NCBI GenBank assembly: GCA_002869185.1
Contig: PKTN01000001.1
Span: 682,001-746,000 of the forward strand
Length of the DNA: 64,000 bases
Direction: 5' to 3'
Source: Denitrovibrio sp.
GTDB taxonomy: Bacteria > Chrysiogenota > Deferribacteres > Deferribacterales > Geovibrionaceae
Part shown: positions 7,005 to 15,793 of the stretch, in pieces
Numbering within the stretch: the stretch's first letter is position 1
How the letters are laid out: each line of letters opens with the position of its first letter
Program-made: the position numbers and the translations under genes
The notes under the pieces: generated by a model
The model's input: only the letters and a program-made list of their open reading frames with translations
What the model was told of the DNA's origin: nothing
Databases searched by the model: none

Positions 7005-7016
7005 TCACTAATTAAA
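6989..7016 (-). repeat. 28-bp terminal inverted repeat, right copy
   Basis: Read on the minus strand it is TTTAATTAGTGATCTGTCCC, followed by CAGATTTT, with 26 of 28 positions matching the left copy at 5567..5594. Similarity stops abruptly on the inner side of both copies. Next to it (7027-7051) is a short direct repeat, CGGTATTT twice. No gene is seen in 7017..7190. Confidence 0.7.
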
Positions 7017-7190
7017 TCGTGAGCCCGACGGTATTTTTGGCGGTATTTCCAAAATATTACAAACATAATATTAAGTACTATTAATCAAATATCACAACCT
7101 ATCGATTCCCGCCTTCGGCACTCTTTACTATCAATAAGTTATAAGGCTTTGACTAATTTCAATTCTAAAACAAAATCGAAAATGATGTAA

Positions 7191-9524
7191 TTAATCAATT
7201 GGAATGTATCTAGATATTACTTTATATTGCTCTTTAGAAAGTTCTTTTACAGAATAATTAAATTGTATTTTATTTTCATCAATATCATCAACATAGTGCT
7301 TTATCCATTCTATATCATCAAATCCAAAACCGTAACGAATAAGCCATATTTCTTTGGTATCATCGGTACGATATCTAACAAAATTCTTCATAGCTAAAGC
7401 TCTATTATCTTTATACTTTTCATAATATTTTATTAATGCACCACATATAGGATCAGCAATTGACAAAGAAACAACCTTGTCAAGATAATCGTAAGTATCA
7501 TATACGAGAGTATCATAATCAATATCTTTAATCTTAGTCCTAGGGAATAAATTAAATGAAATTAATTGTGAATTCGGTAATGGAAAAGCTCTTGGACTCC
7601 TTCTTACCATCAATTTATTAATTTCTTTCTCTCCTTCTGTATTTTTAATTTCACCATTTTTGACTTTTCGTATTATCTCTTTTTCATCTTGTTTTCTTGC
7701 TAAATAGTACAACCTCAATGAAATTATCTCTTTAAATGATTTGCCCTGTATTCGCCATAGCAAAACAGGAATTGAGGCACTTAATACTTCTTTTTCATAT
7801 CTTGTAATCTCAGTTCTTCTTAAATGCGAGACAAAAATATTCCTAAATGAAGTCTTAATTTTAGTACGCACACTATTTTTTATATAATAGTAGGATGCAC
7901 CCGTCACTGGAACATTATCTTTCAGCAGATTATCTAAAATGAACTCTACGTCTTTAAATACTTCATCAGTAGTTAATCTTTCAATTTGATTTTCAGTAAG
8001 TTGTAAATCATCGTCAAAACTATCATCTTTTATTGCTTTTGCTATATCAACGTAGTCGATTTGTAAATCATCAAAATCATCATCCAATAAAGAAGAGTTT
8101 GATAATTTAGGTGTACCAAGATATCTTTCTTTGAAAGTTTGCATATTCTTTTCTTTTACAATGACATATCCGTAATCAAAAACATCTTTCTTTTGAGTTG
8201 TTCTTCCAGCTCTTCCAATTAGGTTCTTCATAGATAGTGCCTTTGCTTCGTCATCGCCATCAAAATAAAAATTATCTATCAAAACAATATCAAAAGGCAT
8301 ATTTATACCTTGTGTTAAAGTTGATGTTGCGAAACAAATACGAGCATACCCATTGTTTATAAAATCTTCTACCAACAGTCTCGCTTTTAGAGGCATAGAA
8401 CCGTGATGAGTGACTATTCCATGCTTCATTTGGTTTATTAGATTAGAATATTTTGTTCTATCTGTTGCACCAATGTACTCTTTAAGTGTATCTATTATTT
8501 TTAAAGCATTTATGTCTGTAATCTTTGGGCACATTTCAATGTATTTTGCAAAATCTATTAAATATTTACCCTCATAAATTTTATTTTTAGAAACGTAGAC
8601 ATACAACGTGCCGTTATTTTTTAAGATTTCTTCAATTATATCAGCCTCTATCTCCATATTAAACATCTCATCATATGGTGAAAAAAAGCTCAAACCTTTA
8701 TCACTTATTTTCATAAACATTTTACCGACAGCAACTTGTTTATAATTTACAGCATTAGAATTTGAATAAAATTGATGTTTATTCAACTGAGCTTCTGGAT
8801 TTGCAATGAATGGATGTGCAAAAATTTTCTTTGCATCAGGAACCAATTTATCAACACGCCTTACAAAGGCATCAAATCTTAACCCTCTCAATCCACTTTC
8901 TGAAATTTGAGCTTCGTCAAATAAAAATAATTTAATATTAAGATCATTAATATATTTAAATAGCTCAACACCTCTTTCAGGAGTAATAATGAAAATTCTT
9001 CTATCCGTATTTTCTTTATTTATAACATCTATAAACTGCAAAACTAAAACATTGTGATCATTCTCGAGTATTTCTAAAACTTTATTCATATATTCAGCAA
9101 TTAAAGCCCTAGATGGTAAAACAATGACAATATCTCCACTTTCATTTTTAATAAGCTCCCTAAACAAATGAGATTTTCCTGCACTCGTAGGAGCCGAAAA
9201 AGAAAAATACTTTTTCTCATATATATTTCTAAAAATACTAGCCTGAACAGGGGTATATAGTTGTCCAGTATCTTCTTTTATGGCATCTAAAAAGACTGAG
9301 TAAATTTTCCCCCTTAAGGTTTCAGGCTCAGTAGTCTTATAAAAGCTACCAAGTAAATACATAAGTTCATTTTCAAATTCTTTAAATTTAGTAGGGTTAT
9401 TTAATTTAGCGTGTGCAAGTAACTCAAGGATTGAAAGATCAACAGGTCCCTCAATATGAATTTGATTCAATATATTCACTAGTACACTATAATCATTGTT
9501 ATATATATGAGTTAATTTAGACAT
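7191..9524 (-). CDS. Hachiman-like DEAD/DEAH helicase (HamB-like)
   Basis: This is an SF2 helicase of about 777 residues. Motif I is SAPTSAGKSHLF near residue 112, motif II is LFDEAQ near 203, and the second RecA domain has HHGSMP, FATSTLTQGINMPFD and motif VI NLIGRAGRT. The C-terminal 300 residues are charged and family-specific. I choose ATG 9524 over the track's GTG 9536 because AGGTG lies 9 bases before it. It overlaps the upstream HamA-like gene by 8 bases. Family knowledge: Hachiman and the related AbpAB pair use such a helicase to sense aberrant DNA and unleash its nuclease partner. Substrate and trigger here are inferred. Confidence 0.8.
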   Translation of the reverse strand: MSKLTHIYNNDYSVLVNILNQIHIEGPVDLSILELLAHAKLNNPTKFKEFENELMYLLGSFYKTTEPETLRGKIYSVFLDAIKEDTGQLYTPVQASIFRNIYEKKYFSFSAPTSAGKSHLFRELIKNESGDIVIVLPSRALIAEYMNKVLEILENDHNVLVLQFIDVINKENTDRRIFIITPERGVELFKYINDLNIKLFLFDEAQISESGLRGLRFDAFVRRVDKLVPDAKKIFAHPFIANPEAQLNKHQFYSNSNAVNYKQVAVGKMFMKISDKGLSFFSPYDEMFNMEIEADIIEEILKNNGTLYVYVSKNKIYEGKYLIDFAKYIEMCPKITDINALKIIDTLKEYIGATDRTKYSNLINQMKHGIVTHHGSMPLKARLLVEDFINNGYARICFATSTLTQGINMPFDIVLIDNFYFDGDDEAKALSMKNLIGRAGRTTQKKDVFDYGYVIVKEKNMQTFKERYLGTPKLSNSSLLDDDFDDLQIDYVDIAKAIKDDSFDDDLQLTENQIERLTTDEVFKDVEFILDNLLKDNVPVTGASYYYIKNSVRTKIKTSFRNIFVSHLRRTEITRYEKEVLSASIPVLLWRIQGKSFKEIISLRLYYLARKQDEKEIIRKVKNGEIKNTEGEKEINKLMVRRSPRAFPLPNSQLISFNLFPRTKIKDIDYDTLVYDTYDYLDKVVSLSIADPICGALIKYYEKYKDNRALAMKNFVRYRTDDTKEIWLIRYGFGFDDIEWIKHYVDDIDENKIQFNYSVKELSKEQYKVISRYIPID

Positions 9525-10227
9525 CAATAGAAACACCTATAATATATAATTCATTGTATCTAAGAAGTTTTTTAAAGTTATCATCTTTAATTAGGTTATT
9601 AAAAACTATTTCGTGACTCTTTGCGTTAAGACTAAAAGATGCTATGAATGCTTTTTTATCATCGATAAAGTTATCATTTGCATCATCAGACACAAAGTGT
9701 CTAATATCAGCCATATCCTGCAAATCTTTTTCGTCACTTAAAAATTTGTTTATTTGACTTAGTGCTACACCATATGGAGAACCACTAGATGAATATTTTG
9801 CTTCACCAAAAGCAATTAAGGATGTATTAGTTTCAGTGTGAAAATCAAAACTTGGATTACCTGTTATCTTTTTACCAAAAAGTTCTGATAAAATAACTCT
9901 GCTGTGGTTACAGTAGCATTCAAGTACATATTGAGATGAGCATGATACAAAGTACTCTCCGGAATCACTAGTAAGCTTATCATCAGATCTCGAAAATATG
10001 TTAGTTACTATTTCCTCAATAGTTGGCTTAGCCCTAGCTAGCAAAGACCTTTGATTAAGAACATCCAAACTAGTTACCCAACTAGTATCCAGTAAATCAT
10101 TAATGATTTCCTGAATTATTGGTGCGACATCCCTAACCTTTACTTCAATTATTTTAACATTGCAATCTGTTTCAAAGTTAATAGACACATCATTTATCTC
10201 AGTAAATTCTAAAAAATTTAACGACAC
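9517..10227 (-). CDS. HamA-like (DUF1837-type) nuclease
   Basis: The 236-residue protein carries GEYF near residue 92, then SFDFHTETNTSLIAFGEAKYS near 126-147 and an Ala/Gln-containing helix. The pattern G-x-x-x-F-D-x-H...L-x-x-x-G-E-A-K is what I recall from HamA/DUF1837 proteins, a divergent PD-(D/E)XK nuclease with Asp and Glu-x-Lys as metal and catalytic residues. It starts at a GTG and is coupled by overlap to the helicase. Together they look like a complete two-gene Hachiman-type antiphage module. The N-terminal 60 residues show no other domain. The relationship to AbpA is an alternative reading. Confidence 0.72.
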   Translation of the reverse strand: MSLNFLEFTEINDVSINFETDCNVKIIEVKVRDVAPIIQEIINDLLDTSWVTSLDVLNQRSLLARAKPTIEEIVTNIFSRSDDKLTSDSGEYFVSCSSQYVLECYCNHSRVILSELFGKKITGNPSFDFHTETNTSLIAFGEAKYSSSGSPYGVALSQINKFLSDEKDLQDMADIRHFVSDDANDNFIDDKKAFIASFSLNAKSHEIVFNNLIKDDNFKKLLRYNELYIIGVSIDV

Positions 10228-10366
10228 TTCACACTCACAAAAGTCATTTATTTAAATAACAATAAAAGTATACACATCATTCTTTAATATGTGAAGCATA
10301 GATACATCTTGGCAATATAGAAGCATACATAATAAACAAAAAGAATTCTAAATATTATTACTACAC

Positions 10367-10638
10367 ATTGAATCGCCCCAAGTTTTGTAGACACTTCTGA
10401 GTCATATAAATCTAATTAACAGGAGTGCTTTATGAGTAACAAACGCTATACCGACGAATTTAAAATAGAAGTAGTTAAGCAAGTAACAGAGCAAGGTCAT
10501 TCTACAAGTGACGTGGCTACACGACTATGCATTACAACCAGTAATATTTATAATTGGATCAAGAAATTCGGATCACCTTATTCAAAGTCATTTCAGCAAT
10601 CAAATCAACATTCAGAACCATATTATCTTTACAAATAA
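10367..10638 (+). mobile_element. IS3-family insertion sequence remnant (left end and truncated orfA)
   Basis: The bases TGAATCGCCCCAAGTTTTGT at about 10367 onward, followed by AGACA, look like an IS3-family terminal repeat. Then come AACAGGAG and an ORF starting at 10432: MSNKRYTDEFKIEVVKQVTEQGHSTSDVATRLCITTSNIYNWIKKFGSP. This is the OrfA helix-turn-helix, and it is intact to about residue 50. Then the frame runs into a short unrelated tail (YSKSFQQSNQHSEPYYLYK). There is no leucine zipper, no orfB and no right end, so the element is dead. It sits between the Hachiman-like pair and the next gene and marks the border of the island. Confidence 0.85.
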
Positions 10639-10645
10639 TTTTATC

Positions 10646-12262
10646 TTACTCCGGCTTTGGCAATAGAATGCTTACTGATGCACCATCATTTTCATTGCAA
10701 ATAAATAGTTTTCCATGAAAGCTGTCTTCTATAATCACTTTACTCATATAGAGACCTATACCAGTCCCTTTTGATTTAGTAGTGAAATATGGAAAAAACA
10801 CCTTATCCATCAATTTGTCAGGTATACCGCCGGCATTATCACTGATTTTTATAGTAATATAATTCTCGTCCTGAAAAATGTTGATATTTAGATGTTTTCT
10901 TTTTTGATTTACAAGCTGCTCAAGAGCATCCTTTGAGTTTGCAATAATATTGAGAAGCACTTGCTTAAGTTCACTAATACTTCCGTATACAATTAAATGA
11001 TTGTCGTCAAAATCCAAAGAATACGTAATACAATTATGATCAAGCTGAGATTCTAAAATTTTGATAGAGTCCTCGACGGCATTCTTGACTGAGAAATATT
11101 CCTTTTCTTTGTCTGGAGTCATAAACGATCTAAAGTCATCAATTGTGTCTGACATATAATTAACGAGACTATTCAAACGCTCTTCATATTCATGGATATC
11201 TTCTTTCGGCAACCCATCGTCTATCATTTGGAAAACACTTTGGATGGATAGCCCTAGTGAATTTAGAGGTTGCTTCCACTGGTGTGCAATGGCATTAACA
11301 ATATTACCCAAATCTGAAATCTTTTTCTGTTCAAGGATTAACCTTTCGTTTTTAAGATTTTTCTGGGTCTCCTCATCGACCTTTACAGTAAGAGTCTCGT
11401 TAAGTTTAATCAGCTCTTTCTCGACTCTTTTAATATCTGATATGTCATTCACAATCATACAAAGACCTTTGAATTTTGAACTCACATCAAGTAGTCTGGT
11501 AAAAAGAAGTTCATAATAAAAATATTCGCCATTCTGTTCAAAATCTAATGTCTTGGTAAATATATTTTTATCAGATAAAATTGCCTCTTCAACAATAGGT
11601 TTTAAATAATCTGGCAAAACTGCTCGTTTTTCTGAGTAATAATCTGCCCCAGGGACGGCATCTGGATTTGAAAGCAAGGATGCTTCGAAGTTTGAATGTA
11701 TTAACTCGTTTTTTGCATCAAACACAAAAACAGGCTCGTGCAAACTCTCAAAAATGGTAAGAAATTTATTTTTTTCGTTTGCAAGTTTTGTATTTTCCTC
11801 CAGGAGAGACTTCCTGTAATCATCATCACCTTTAGATATCCATTCGTCTATAAATGCAATTTCTACCTTATCAAAAAAAGTATTAATATCAGAAAGATGT
11901 ACTGCTTCATCTTCATAAAAGCTCTCACGTATAAAATCTTCGTATGTTTTACGGTAGTACTTAAACAGTCCCATAAACAAGCTTATACTGATACCTCTGT
12001 CTCTGTGTCGTATGGCTTCTATTTTACCAAATTCTGTGGAGGGGTCTCTTGTCGATTTATCGAAATTTGAGTTAATTGATGTAACGTTTTCTTCATTAGC
12101 GTATTTCTCAAGTGAATAAGTTATACCCTCTATAGATGCACGCCATGCTTCTGTAAGAGTAGACGTATACTGAGTATAGTTATGCTCAGTTGCATACCAT
12201 AGAATCCGTTCCATCAACCATATCTCATTCTCTTTCAGTTTTTCAATGAATATTTTTTGCAT
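10646..12262 (-). CDS. PAS-domain sensor histidine kinase with N-terminal helical sensor
   Basis: The kinase is soluble, about 538 residues. I prefer the start at MQKIFIEKLKENE (ATG 12262, AAGG 7 bases before) over the track start, which adds 26 doubtful residues. Residues 1-150 form a helical domain resembling RsbR-N/globin-like sensor modules. A PAS domain follows (FLTIFESLHEPVFVFDAKNELIHSN), then a coiled-coil linker. The HisKA has IAHQWKQPLNSLG, the H-box variant common in delta- and epsilon-proteobacteria. The ATPase has NSKDAL, DNAGGIP and GTGIGLYMSK. No response regulator is adjacent, so the partner is encoded elsewhere. It converges on the IS3 remnant. Confidence 0.9.
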   Translation of the reverse strand: MQKIFIEKLKENEIWLMERILWYATEHNYTQYTSTLTEAWRASIEGITYSLEKYANEENVTSINSNFDKSTRDPSTEFGKIEAIRHRDRGISISLFMGLFKYYRKTYEDFIRESFYEDEAVHLSDINTFFDKVEIAFIDEWISKGDDDYRKSLLEENTKLANEKNKFLTIFESLHEPVFVFDAKNELIHSNFEASLLSNPDAVPGADYYSEKRAVLPDYLKPIVEEAILSDKNIFTKTLDFEQNGEYFYYELLFTRLLDVSSKFKGLCMIVNDISDIKRVEKELIKLNETLTVKVDEETQKNLKNERLILEQKKISDLGNIVNAIAHQWKQPLNSLGLSIQSVFQMIDDGLPKEDIHEYEERLNSLVNYMSDTIDDFRSFMTPDKEKEYFSVKNAVEDSIKILESQLDHNCITYSLDFDDNHLIVYGSISELKQVLLNIIANSKDALEQLVNQKRKHLNINIFQDENYITIKISDNAGGIPDKLMDKVFFPYFTTKSKGTGIGLYMSKVIIEDSFHGKLFICNENDGASVSILLPKPE

Positions 12263-12488
12263 AAAATACCTTATATTATCAAATGATAACCCTTCAGATG
12301 ACCAAAATCGAATCATAGAAGTAATACACAATTTTATCACTTTGTATAATAGTAATCAAATACAATAACCTGAATTCAATGCTTAAATGAGAAATACTGC
12401 TTGGCGAGTAAGTTAATATTTAAATATCACGCTATTACCTCAATATCCTTTTCACACTGGAAGTGCTTTATCTTTTTTTTACTAATTA

Positions 12489-12501
12489 TTAACTGAGTTA
12501 A
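12489..12501. promoter_or_regulatory. 13-bp palindrome upstream of lipoprotein gene
   Basis: TTAACTGAGTTAA is a perfect palindrome around a central G, about 120 bases before the 12619 start. It could be a repressor or activator site. The rest of 12263..12618 is AT-rich and shows no gene. Confidence 0.35.
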
Positions 12502-12618
12502 CATATTAAACAGTCACATATTATATCTACCAAAAGGTTATAAACTTCAGTTCAGTTTTTTCTCATTTTCACTTACAAGTATAGTCAATTAGCATTACAA
12601 TTACTTAGAGGTGTGCAT

Positions 12619-14904
12619 ATGAAACGATTATTTTTTCTATCCCTGTTTACTGTCTTTTTCCTATTTGGTTGTGGTGGTGGTGGCGGAAGCTCAACATCTG
12701 CTGTCGCTGACACTCCTACACTAACTAATTCTGGCGTAGCAGTTGACCCCTATCTTGAGGGAGCAATATTTTGCATAGATGAAAACCTAAATGGAACCTG
12801 TGACGCAGGCGAACCTGAATCCACAGCAAGTAATGCTAACGGAGTTTTCACATTCACTGATGAAGTTCCAGATGATGCTGTAGTACTTATGAAAACTGCT
12901 GGCACACATAATGGAGTACCCTATCAGTTTAGCAAGATGACAGCTAGATACAATGGAGGCGATCTTATTATCTCTCCCCTGACAACACTTTTAGCAAGAG
13001 ATCTTACAGAAGAGCAGATAGTCACCCTACTCGACCCATCGGGAACTATTGGTCTTTCTGTTGATGATATAGGAACCGACCCAGTGGCTGTGCTCACAGC
13101 TATTACAGGATCGATAACAGATGAAGCACTCGCTTCTGTTAGAGCTTCAATAGGGGCATATATGCTCCTTCGCATGATAGAGAACAATCCAACACTCGCT
13201 GACCTAAATGGTGAGGATTTGGTAAATAATGCAGATGTTCAGGCTATTGCTGAGCAAATGATGACATTCATCACAGAAACAATCACAGCGGCTAAAATAG
13301 CTGAAATCCAAGCACTTATCCCTACTGGTAGTGATATCCCAGATGTTGATATTATGGATGTTATATATACTGCTGTAACAGTTTGCGAACATGTTATGGA
13401 GCTTAGTGAAGCTGAATATGCATCCAGCGGTAACATAGGTCAGGCGATGGCAGCTGTTCAACAGTTCAAAAACACTGAGCTTGATGATTACTTAGAAAAT
13501 ATTGCACCTGCGCAGTTCGTAAACAGACTTATAAATAATAACCAAGTCGCTGCATCACTTATCGAACAACATTTTGGAGAATATGGTCAATTTGCGGCAT
13601 GCCAGCACGGTATACATGCAAATGCTAACGGCTTACCAATGTGCTATACAGACGACGATGACGATGGTGAGTCAGATGACGTTAGTGACATTGAAGATGT
13701 GCAAGACATGATAGCCAATGCTCCTGCTATAGATTATGACTTTGACGATGACAATGCCGATACTGGTTTAGCAGCATCTGGTGTTCTTGAAATATATGGT
13801 AGACTTGTTGCTCCATACTCAGAAGGAGCTTGCTACACTAATGCAATTAGAAATAATGCAAGTTTATTCGTACCTGATGTTGAGTATTACAGATGTGCTC
13901 TTTCTAAGGTTGCAGATGAAGAGCTTATCAGCGCACTAGAAGATGGCGTAATGTATATTAAACTTCTCACTAATAGCTATGAACATAGAGCAAAACTCAC
14001 TCTAAATGGCGACACTGTTACAATGAGCGTCTGTTACGACGATGGTAACCAGCTTGTAGAAGATACTGAAAATACACGTATCAAAATCCAGAAACTGACA
14101 GATGGATATAAAGTAGAAGGGACTATTATCAGAGACAATCATTATATAAATGGTGACAGAAGTGGCGATGTGGCTAGAGGCTCACGTATTTTCGCAAGTG
14201 CAGACACATCTAATGCAGGTAGCGATCTCTATGCTTTTATTGCTCATTACCTAAACGAAGAAGGTACTAACTGTACTGGTAATAGTGGAGCTTCTCTCAC
14301 TGCGGATGATGACCAATGTTTCCTTAGATACGAAGGTAATATCTTAAATGTAGATGCTGACAGTAGTAGACTTGCAGCACCTAGTGTTTCAACCGCTGAT
14401 GCTTATAGTTTAATGAATGGCTTATTCGCAGAGAAAGGATACAACTCTAATGACAACCTATATTATGCAGGCACTTCCTTTGCGACATTAATCAGCGGAG
14501 GGGCTGGCTATACAAAGTATTCACAACCAGTAGCTGCTGGATTTAGCTATGTGCTTTCAGCTGCCGAAACATGGTTAGGTGGCGGGCTTGGAACTAGCTT
14601 CTGGACCACAGGGGTTTCAATATTCCCTAGTGCAATAACTGATAATCTAGACGTTCCAGCAAGAGGCGTAGTTGTTCCAGATATAGAGACACCTTGGGAT
14701 TGCGAAGCTATAGGTGATTTTACATCTATAGACCTTGATGCAGTATCTGATATTTCAGACTGTTCCGTAGCTCCTTTGAATGGTTCGGGGGATGTTACCA
14801 CCTGCTCCGAAGGAACCACATCTGCAAACTTTATAACTCAGATGCAAGAATATCAATGTGATACAACTGACCCACTCACCAATAATGCAGATGACTGTAT
14901 TTAA
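12619..14904 (+). CDS. Large secreted acidic lipoprotein of unknown function
   Basis: The protein has a lipoprotein signal MKRLFFLSLFTVFFLFGCGGGGGSS with lipobox LFGC, so it is diacylated and probably in the outer membrane. ATG 12619 follows AGAGG at 7-base spacing; the track's GTG lies within that spacer. After a Gly/Ser linker comes DPYLEGAIFCIDENLNGTCDAGEPES, a Ca-binding-like beta-sandwich motif also found in other bacterial lipoproteins with this 'CxDxNxNGxxDxGE' pattern. Helical and Cys-containing parts follow, with an Asp-rich stretch (DDDDDGESDD) near residue 350. The C-terminal half is beta-rich with several Cys. No enzyme is recognised; a surface or matrix role is inferred. It is monocistronic. 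Confidence 0.75.
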   Translation: MKRLFFLSLFTVFFLFGCGGGGGSSTSAVADTPTLTNSGVAVDPYLEGAIFCIDENLNGTCDAGEPESTASNANGVFTFTDEVPDDAVVLMKTAGTHNGVPYQFSKMTARYNGGDLIISPLTTLLARDLTEEQIVTLLDPSGTIGLSVDDIGTDPVAVLTAITGSITDEALASVRASIGAYMLLRMIENNPTLADLNGEDLVNNADVQAIAEQMMTFITETITAAKIAEIQALIPTGSDIPDVDIMDVIYTAVTVCEHVMELSEAEYASSGNIGQAMAAVQQFKNTELDDYLENIAPAQFVNRLINNNQVAASLIEQHFGEYGQFAACQHGIHANANGLPMCYTDDDDDGESDDVSDIEDVQDMIANAPAIDYDFDDDNADTGLAASGVLEIYGRLVAPYSEGACYTNAIRNNASLFVPDVEYYRCALSKVADEELISALEDGVMYIKLLTNSYEHRAKLTLNGDTVTMSVCYDDGNQLVEDTENTRIKIQKLTDGYKVEGTIIRDNHYINGDRSGDVARGSRIFASADTSNAGSDLYAFIAHYLNEEGTNCTGNSGASLTADDDQCFLRYEGNILNVDADSSRLAAPSVSTADAYSLMNGLFAEKGYNSNDNLYYAGTSFATLISGGAGYTKYSQPVAAGFSYVLSAAETWLGGGLGTSFWTTGVSIFPSAITDNLDVPARGVVVPDIETPWDCEAIGDFTSIDLDAVSDISDCSVAPLNGSGDVTTCSEGTTSANFITQMQEYQCDTTDPLTNNADDCI

Positions 14905-14931
14905 GAATTCATAAATAGACCTAAATGATAT

Positions 14932-14966
14932 AAAGCCCGTTAGCGTTTGTTAGCGGGCTTTTTTTT
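14932..14966 (+). terminator. Strong Rho-independent terminator
   Basis: AAAGCCCG ... CGGGCTTT encloses TTAGCGTTTGTTAG and is followed by a run of T. It ends the lipoprotein transcript 28 bases after the stop codon. Confidence 0.9.
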
Positions 14967-14974
14967 ATATTTTA

Positions 14975-15002
14975 TTGCACAAATACGCTCAAATTGTATA
15001 AT
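14975..15002 (+). promoter_or_regulatory. Promoter giving a leaderless transcript
   Basis: TTGCAC (14975-14980), a 16-base spacer and TATAAT (14997-15002) lie directly before ATG 15008. The expected start of transcription is at or beside the start codon. No Shine-Dalgarno sequence is present. Confidence 0.6.
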
Positions 15003-15007
15003 CTGAC

Positions 15008-15583
15008 ATGGATAAATACTTAGAAGTGAGCAAATATATAGATTGGGATACACCAGAGGTAGCTAAAAAGGCGAAAGAGCTCCTGCAGAAGGACAACAAC
15101 GGAACTATCAAGGCGTGTTTCGAGTTTGTGCGTGACGAGATAAAGCACAGCAACGACTATAAGCTAAACCCAATCACTGTGAAAGCATCTGACGTCCTTA
15201 AACATAAAACTGGCTACTGCTATGCAAAGAGCCACCTGCTTGCCGCACTCCTTCGGGCGAACAACATACCTGCAGGGTTATGCTACCAAAGGCTGACAGT
15301 GAGTGACGACGGAACATGCGGAAAGTTTTGTCTACACGGTCTAAACGCTGTTTATCTGAATGATTACGGATGGTATAGGATTGATGCTAGGGGTAACAAA
15401 GAGAATGTATATGCGGTTTTCTCCCCACCAGAAGAGCAGCTAGCATATCCTATAAGGTTTGTAGGTGAAAAGGACTTGCCAGAGATTTGGCATGAACCTC
15501 TTAAGATCGTGACAGACGTTCTAGAATCATATAACGATTATGCTGAAGTCGCTCAGCACTTACCAGACATACAGACTATCTAA
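15008..15583 (+). CDS. Transglutaminase-like cysteine peptidase-fold protein
   Basis: The 191-residue cytoplasmic protein shows the transglutaminase-core triad in order: Cys in KTGYCYAKSHLLAALLRA near residue 73, His in CLHGLNAVYL near 114, and Asp in WYRIDARGNK near 127. The N-terminal FEFVRDEIKHS segment is also typical. No signal peptide is seen. Family knowledge: such stand-alone proteins act as peptidases, amidases or transferases, and their substrates are mostly unknown. The start lies only 5 bases after a good -10 box, with no ribosome site, so it is probably translated from a leaderless mRNA. It is monocistronic and converges on the TRAP operon. Confidence 0.85.
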   Translation: MDKYLEVSKYIDWDTPEVAKKAKELLQKDNNGTIKACFEFVRDEIKHSNDYKLNPITVKASDVLKHKTGYCYAKSHLLAALLRANNIPAGLCYQRLTVSDDGTCGKFCLHGLNAVYLNDYGWYRIDARGNKENVYAVFSPPEEQLAYPIRFVGEKDLPEIWHEPLKIVTDVLESYNDYAEVAQHLPDIQTI

Positions 15584-15598
15584 ACCTAAAAATGAAAA

Positions 15599-15622
15599 AC
15601 CCCGCCAATCACTCAGCAGGGT
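15599..15622. terminator. Hairpin between convergent genes
   Basis: ACCCCGC ... GCAGGGT form a seven-base stem (two G-T pairs) after the transglutaminase stop. A T-rich tail follows only on the minus strand, so it could back up the TRAP operon terminator. The rest of 15584..15793 is AT-rich and without a gene. Confidence 0.5.
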
Positions 15623-15724
15623 CATTCATACTTCTTAACGTCAACTTGTTAATTGACTCTTTTATCTTAGCATATTTTTAAAAGATTAAAATCCATTTCT
15701 CGCATTTTTGTGATTTTTCACAAT

Positions 15725-15756
15725 AAAAAAAGGGGAAACATCTAAGCTTCCCCCAT
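15725..15756 (-). terminator. Terminator of the TRAP operon
   Basis: Minus strand GGGGAAG-CTTAGATG-TTTCCCC is followed by TTTTTTT, 38 bases after the dctM stop. Confidence 0.85.
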
Positions 15757-15793
15757 ATGTTTTAGTCTATCAAAGCAGATTCACAGATCTAAG

